From Leucobacter sp. Ag1 (GTDB lineage Bacteria; Actinomycetota; Actinomycetes; Actinomycetales; Microbacteriaceae), in contig NZ_LAYO01000082.1 in the NCBI RefSeq assembly GCF_000980875.1, positions 1-44,535 on the forward strand: a DNA stretch of 44,535 nt. The letters run 5' to 3'. The notes under the pieces are model-generated. The model did no database searches. It was not told the origin of the DNA and saw nothing but the letters and a program-made list of their open reading frames with translations. Both the position numbers and the translations under genes were made by a program. This document shows positions 40,472-44,535 of the stretch, piece after piece; the stretch's first letter is position 1, and each line of letters begins with the position of its first letter.

Positions 40472-40890
40472 GCGGCCGGTCCGTCCGCATAGAAGCGTTC
40501 CGCGAGCCCGGGGAAGGTGCGCGCCTCGGCGATCACGAGCCGATGCAATCCGATCGCCTCGTCCGAGTGCAGGGCGAACACGATCGTAGCCGCGGCCTCC
40601 GGGAGTCCGTGGTGTTCGGCGGGGGCCGCCAGTGCGCGGTCCCGCAACCGCTCGACCGCTGCGAAGAACACCTCGGACCGATCGGCGAAGTCGGCATAGA
40701 TGGTGCGCTTCGTCACTCGCGCCTCCTCGCGGAGGTCATCGAAGGTGACCCGCGCAAAACCCCGTTCGACGAACAGCCGGACCGCCGCGTCGATGATGTC
40801 GTCGCGCCGCTGCGCACGCTCGGCCCCGGTCGGGCGCCCCCGCTTGCGCGGAGTCGGTTCGGAACCGGGGCTCCCCTGCTCGCTCGCCAC
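40291..40890 (-). CDS. TetR family regulator of the PDH-like operon
   Basis: The 199 residues have RDDIIDAAVRLFVERGFARV and LREEARVTKRTIYADFADRS as the TetR helix-turn-helix, then an all-helical ligand domain with HRLVIAEARTFPGLAERF. I chose GTG at 40890 (GGGAG close upstream) because a longer frame covers the promoter. It is divergent from the dehydrogenase operon, with the palindrome GAAACGCGTTTC between. It probably represses that operon and itself. Its 3' end is overlapped by the extended YbaK frame. Confidence 0.9.
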   Translation of the reverse strand: MASEQGSPGSEPTPRKRGRPTGAERAQRRDDIIDAAVRLFVERGFARVTFDDLREEARVTKRTIYADFADRSEVFFAAVERLRDRALAAPAEHHGLPEAAATIVFALHSDEAIGLHRLVIAEARTFPGLAERFYADGPAAYIAALRQRMPDRSVDRAEALFALLLGEPHRKRLLGLTSAPTRAEAESQALAAIEALGLR

Positions 40891-40904
40891 GCGTCTCCCT
40901 CGTT

Positions 40905-40946
40905 TCGACAACTTCTCCCGCTCGATTCTATAATGAAACGCGTTTC
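40905..40946 (+). promoter_or_regulatory. promoter and TetR operator of the PDH-like operon
   Basis: TCGACA (40905-40910) is 18 bp from a perfect TATAAT (40929-40934). The predicted start falls inside GAAACGCGTTTC (40935-40946), a 12-bp palindrome. The rest of 40891-41062 is the 5' leader and the TetR promoter, with no gene that I would call. Confidence 0.75.
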
Positions 40947-41062
40947 GTATCATTAATGATCATGAAACCCGGAGCATCCTCCGGACCGGACAGCAGATCC
41001 GTGCCCCACCCGAGCCACCCGCCGGGTCCGGCGCGATTCTCGGGCGAGAATGGAGACCCCGC

Positions 41063-42211
41063 ATGCCCCAGACCCAGAAGCCACGCAGTGCGCCGGCACG
41101 CGCAGCACGCGCGACCCGCGGAACGTCCACGAAGCGCACGCGCACGACCGCGGAGTCCGAGTCGCCGCCCGACGAGCAGCTGCTCGACTTCTACCGCCGC
41201 ATGGTCCTGATCCGGCGGTTCGAGGAGCGCGCGGCGCGCGCCTACACGGAGGCCAAGGTCGGCGGGTACTGCCACCTGAACCTCGGCGAGGAGGCGACCG
41301 TGGTCGGGCTCATGTCGGCCTCCGCTCCCGGCGACTACGTCTACACGAACTATCGGGAGCACGGCTACGCGCTCGCCCGGGGTATCGCGCCCGAGCGGAT
41401 CATGGCTGAACTCTACGGGCGCACGGACGGGGTCTCCCGAGGTTGGGGCGGCTCCATGCACATGTTCGATTTCGCTTCGCGGTTCATGGGCGGCTACGGG
41501 ATAGTCGGCGGCCAGATCCCGCTCGCCACCGGCGCCGCCCTGGCGATCGACTACCGCGGCGAGAACGACGCCGTCATCTGTCTCATGGGCGACGGCACCA
41601 CCAACATCGGCGCGTTCCACGAGTCGCTCAATCTCGCGGCGATCTGGCACCTGCCGATCGTCTACGTCGTCGTCAACAACGGCCTGGGAATGGGAACCAC
41701 GGTCGAGCAGGCCTCGGCCGAGCCAGAGCTCCACAAGCGCGCCGCCGCCTACCGCATGGACGCCGCACGGGTGGACGGCACGGATCCCGTCGCGGTGCAC
41801 ACCGCGGCGCAGCGCGCGCTCGCGAGCGCACGGGCCGGTCGCCCGTTCCTGCTCGAGACCGTGTCCGAGCGCCTCAAAGGGCACTCCGTCGTGGATCCGG
41901 CGCGGTACCGGACCAGGGAGGAAGCCGAGGCCCTGCGCGCGGCAGACCCGGTCGCGGCCTTCGCCGCGCGCCTCCTCACCGAGGGGGTCCTCGGTGAGGA
42001 ACTCGTCGCCGAGATCGACGCGGAAGCCGTGGCCCGTGTCGCGGAGGCTGCCGCATTCGCCGACGCGAGTCCGCACCCGGAGGTCTCGACGCTCTTCGAC
42101 TACACCTATGCGACCCCCGTGCCGAACGACTCGCGCCGGCTGCCGGGCGAAGCGCTGTTCCCTGCGCCGCCGAGACCCGGAACCCCCGAACCGACGGAGG
42201 TGCTCGCGTGA
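41063..42211 (+). CDS. pdhA: 2-oxoacid (pyruvate-type) dehydrogenase E1 alpha
   Basis: The 382 residues form the thiamine-diphosphate-binding E1 subunit. GDGTTNIGAFHESLNLAA then VVNN is the ThDP motif. MHMFDFASRFMGGYGIVGGQ and TVEQASAEPELHKRAAAYRM match pyruvate-type E1 alpha (quoted in parts). A basic Ala/Arg/Thr-rich extension of about 35 residues precedes the domain, longer than usual. Actinobacteria normally use one-chain AceE for pyruvate, so this two-chain form is likely a second complex. Substrate (pyruvate, acetoin or branched-chain acids) is not certain. It overlaps pdhB as GTGA. Confidence 0.92.
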   Translation: MPQTQKPRSAPARAARATRGTSTKRTRTTAESESPPDEQLLDFYRRMVLIRRFEERAARAYTEAKVGGYCHLNLGEEATVVGLMSASAPGDYVYTNYREHGYALARGIAPERIMAELYGRTDGVSRGWGGSMHMFDFASRFMGGYGIVGGQIPLATGAALAIDYRGENDAVICLMGDGTTNIGAFHESLNLAAIWHLPIVYVVVNNGLGMGTTVEQASAEPELHKRAAAYRMDAARVDGTDPVAVHTAAQRALASARAGRPFLLETVSERLKGHSVVDPARYRTREEAEALRAADPVAAFAARLLTEGVLGEELVAEIDAEAVARVAEAAAFADASPHPEVSTLFDYTYATPVPNDSRRLPGEALFPAPPRPGTPEPTEVLA

Positions 42212-43200
42212 GCCGCATGAGCTATCGCCAGGCGCTCCACGAGGCGCTGCGGGAGGAGATGCTGCGCGATGAGAGCGTGTTCCTGATCGGTGAGGAGATC
42301 GGCCGGTTCGAAGGCTCGTACAAGATCACGGCCGGAATGCTCGACGAGTTCGGCCCGAAGCGGGTCCGCGACACCCCGATCGCCGAGGAAGGGTTCACAG
42401 GCGCCGCGGTCGGGGCCGCGATGCTCGGGCTCCGGCCGGTCGTCGAGATCATGACGATCAACTTCTCGCTGCTGGCGCTCGACCAGATCGTGAACCACGC
42501 GGCGAAGATCTACGGCATGTTCGGAGGCCAGGCCCGGGTTCCGATGGTGATCCGGACTCCGGGCGGCGGCGGGCAGCAGCTGGGCGCGACGCACTCGCAG
42601 AACATCGAGCTGTACTACGCGTTCGTGCCGGGCATGAAGGTCGTCGCCCCCGCGACCCCCGCCGACGCCAAGTCACTCATGCGAGCGGCGATCCGAGACG
42701 ACGACCCGGTGCTCGTGCTCGAGAACCTCGCGCTCTACAACACCACCGGCGAGGTGCCCGACGATCTGGAACCCGTCGAGATCGGCCGCGCGAAGGTGGT
42801 GCGTCCCGGTTCCGACATCACGGTCATCTCCTACTCGCGCATGGCGACGGTGGCCGTGCAGGCGGCCGAACGACTCGCAGCGGAAGGGATCGACGTCGAA
42901 GTCGTCGATCTGCGCAGCCTCCGCCCGCTCGACCGCGGGACCATCGTCGACTCGGTGCGCAGGACCAACTGCTGCGTCGTGCTCGAGGACGACTGGCTCA
43001 CCTACGGCATCGGGGCGGAGGTCGCGGCGACCGTGTCGGACGGGGCTTTCGACTGGCTCGACGCACCCGTGCGGCGAGTCGCCATGGCGGAAGTTCCGAT
43101 GCCCTACGCCAAGTCGCTGGAGACCGCCGCACTGCCCTCGCTCGACGATGCGATCGCCGCGATCCGAGAAACCCTCGACGCCGTCGCCCGACGGCGCTGA
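42208..43200 (+). CDS. pdhB: 2-oxoacid dehydrogenase E1 beta
   Basis: The 330-residue partner of E1 alpha has IGEEIGRFEGSYKITAGMLD with the Glu that activates ThDP, DTPIAEEGFTGAAVGAA, and a transketolase C-terminal domain with VVDLRSLRPLD. GGAGGTG lies 5 nt before the GTG at 42208, which overlaps the pdhA stop. An ATG three codons on is also possible. Confidence 0.94.
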   Translation: MSRMSYRQALHEALREEMLRDESVFLIGEEIGRFEGSYKITAGMLDEFGPKRVRDTPIAEEGFTGAAVGAAMLGLRPVVEIMTINFSLLALDQIVNHAAKIYGMFGGQARVPMVIRTPGGGGQQLGATHSQNIELYYAFVPGMKVVAPATPADAKSLMRAAIRDDDPVLVLENLALYNTTGEVPDDLEPVEIGRAKVVRPGSDITVISYSRMATVAVQAAERLAAEGIDVEVVDLRSLRPLDRGTIVDSVRRTNCCVVLEDDWLTYGIGAEVAATVSDGAFDWLDAPVRRVAMAEVPMPYAKSLETAALPSLDDAIAAIRETLDAVARRR

Positions 43201-43221
43201 ACCGACCCCGAAGGAGACGTC

Positions 43222-44472
43222 ATGATCGACATCCTCATGCCCCGGCTCTCGGACACGATGACCGAGGGCGCGATCACCGCCTGGCACAAGCAGCCGGGCG
43301 ACCCCGTGCACGCCGGCGACCTGCTCGTCGAGATCGAGACCGACAAGGCGCTCATGGAGCAGGAGGCCTACGACGACGGGATCCTGTCCGAGATCCTGGT
43401 CGCCGCGGGCGAGAACGTGCCCATCGGTACGCCGATCGCCCGGCTCGATGACGGTTCGGAGGCGGCCGCGCCGAGTTCGGGGACCGCCCCCGTGCAGGCA
43501 GGGGCCGCTCCTGCGAGCCCCGTTCCCGCGAGCACCGGTTCCGCGACGCCGGTCGCCGCCGAGCACCAGGCGGCGACCCCGCTGGTCCGCAGGCTCGCGC
43601 GCGAGCGCGGGATCGACCTCGCCGAGGTCGCGGGCACCGGGCCCGGGGGTCGAGTCGTCCGCGCCGACCTCGAAGCCGCGATCGGACGACGGACCGCCGA
43701 CACCCCCGCGGAGCCCATCGTCCCGGCCGAAACACCCATCGCAGTCGAGACGCACGTCCCGCCCTCCGACGCACGGGCCTCCCGCGCGGTACCGTTCGAC
43801 GCGATCCGCCAGCAGATCGCTTCACGGCTCAGCACGAGCGCTGCCGAGATCCCGTCGTTCACGGCGACCGCGTCCGCGTCGGTCGACGAACTGCTCGCGC
43901 TGCGCGCGCGGATCAACGAGCAGCGCCCCGGAGACGCGGGACGCATCAGTGTGAACGATCTGCTCGTCCGGGCCGTCGCGGTCGCGCTCCGGCGGCACCC
44001 CGGCGTCAATGCCTCCTACGCGCCGGGCGGGCGGGGAGCGACGCTGCTGCACGACCGGGTGCACATCGGGATCGCGGTCGCATCACCGGCGGGCCTCGTC
44101 GTACCGGTGCTGCGGGACGCCGATCGACTCGCAGTATCCGACATCTCGACGAGGACGAGGGACCTGGTGGATCGCGCCTCCGAGCGCACGCTCGGCACGG
44201 TCGACATGAGCGACGGCACGTTCACGATCAGCAACCTCGGCATGTTCGGCGTAGATCATTTCACCGCGATCATCAATCCGCCGCAGGGGGCGATCCTCGC
44301 GGTCGGAGCGATCCGCGATGAGGTCGCGCTCGTCGACGGTGAAGCCCGACCGAGCAAACGGTTGAGCATCACGCTCACCGCGGATCACCGGATCATCGAC
44401 GGCGCGCTCGCGGCGCGGTTCCTCGCCTCGCTCACCGAGCTGCTGGAACAGCCGCTCGCCGTCCTGGTCTAG
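43222..44472 (+). CDS. pdhC: dihydrolipoamide acyltransferase E2
   Basis: The 416 residues have one lipoyl domain (lipoyl-Lys42 in ETDKA), an Ala/Pro linker, an E3-binding domain (TPLVRRLARERGIDLAEV then GTGPGGRVVRADL) and a catalytic acyltransferase domain with the TADHRIIDG active-site motif, whose His and Asp are present. GAAGGAG precedes the ATG at 43222. No E3 (dihydrolipoamide dehydrogenase) gene is in the last 63 bp; it may follow outside the window or be shared with another complex. Confidence 0.95.
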   Translation: MIDILMPRLSDTMTEGAITAWHKQPGDPVHAGDLLVEIETDKALMEQEAYDDGILSEILVAAGENVPIGTPIARLDDGSEAAAPSSGTAPVQAGAAPASPVPASTGSATPVAAEHQAATPLVRRLARERGIDLAEVAGTGPGGRVVRADLEAAIGRRTADTPAEPIVPAETPIAVETHVPPSDARASRAVPFDAIRQQIASRLSTSAAEIPSFTATASASVDELLALRARINEQRPGDAGRISVNDLLVRAVAVALRRHPGVNASYAPGGRGATLLHDRVHIGIAVASPAGLVVPVLRDADRLAVSDISTRTRDLVDRASERTLGTVDMSDGTFTISNLGMFGVDHFTAIINPPQGAILAVGAIRDEVALVDGEARPSKRLSITLTADHRIIDGALAARFLASLTELLEQPLAVLV

Positions 44473-44535
44473 ACGGAGCCGGCCTGACCGTCGCCGGTGG
44501 AGCGGCGCGCTCCGAGACACGACGCGGCCCCGCCG

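Noticed and set aside
40956..41210. 84-codon plus-strand ORF in the pdhA leader
   Set aside because: It overlaps the pdhA coding region out of frame, lacks a good ribosome site and has Pro/Arg/Ser-rich composition.

Overview
The window is high-GC DNA with strong third-position G/C bias, many GTG starts and frequent 4-bp ATGA/GTGA overlaps between genes. Several start codons sit exactly 6 nt after a -10 box, which suggests leaderless mRNAs. With a class-E-type LAxTG wall anchor, a DtxR/IdeR iron box and an actinobacterial LEU leader peptide, this points to a free-living actinobacterium. Microbacteriaceae (Leucobacter-like) is my best guess, by inference only. I saw no rRNA, tRNA, CRISPR array, transposase or prophage gene. 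About 50 protein genes are called.

Layout. 1-930: sparse DNA with a 79-codon gene and a 29-codon peptide gene behind a perfect TTGACA promoter. 934-5130: small helical stress-type protein; leuA with a Leu-codon leader peptide and mutually exclusive RNA arms; divergent GntR regulator; FUSC transporter. 5195-8264: triple-repeat wall-anchored protein and a ThrE-type exporter. 8302-10094: NarL-type two-component pair. 10173-13562: tyrosine-phosphatase-like protein, AfsA-family enzyme, ScbR-type TetR receptor and a short-chain epimerase/reductase, with a 20-bp palindrome between the last two. This looks like a complete gamma-butyrolactone-type signalling locus. 13600-18128: kdpFABC with no kdpDE and a KdpB whose TGES loop reads TGRP. 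18319-23229: MmcQ/YjbR protein, small membrane proteins, TetR, AlkC and MarR. 23248-27510: VOC protein; glsA-MFS-META operon. 27545-32076: membrane protein and an iron-siderophore ABC operon under tandem DtxR-type boxes. 32318-35092: LysR regulator divergent from a cysteine-free NAD formate dehydrogenase coupled to an HPP membrane protein. 35160-40890: DyP peroxidase, GH114-type lipoprotein, orphan ABC ATPase, ABC-F, YbaK and TetR. 41063-44472: heterodimeric pyruvate-dehydrogenase-like E1alpha/E1beta/E2 operon behind a TATAAT promoter whose start site lies in a TetR-type palindrome.

How the parts fit. The strongest unusual system is the butyrolactone locus: a synthase, a candidate phosphatase, a candidate reductase and a receptor lie together with a plausible receptor operator. 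Other coherent units are leucine synthesis with attenuation, potassium uptake, siderophore uptake with iron control, formate oxidation, and an acyl-CoA-forming 2-oxoacid dehydrogenase.
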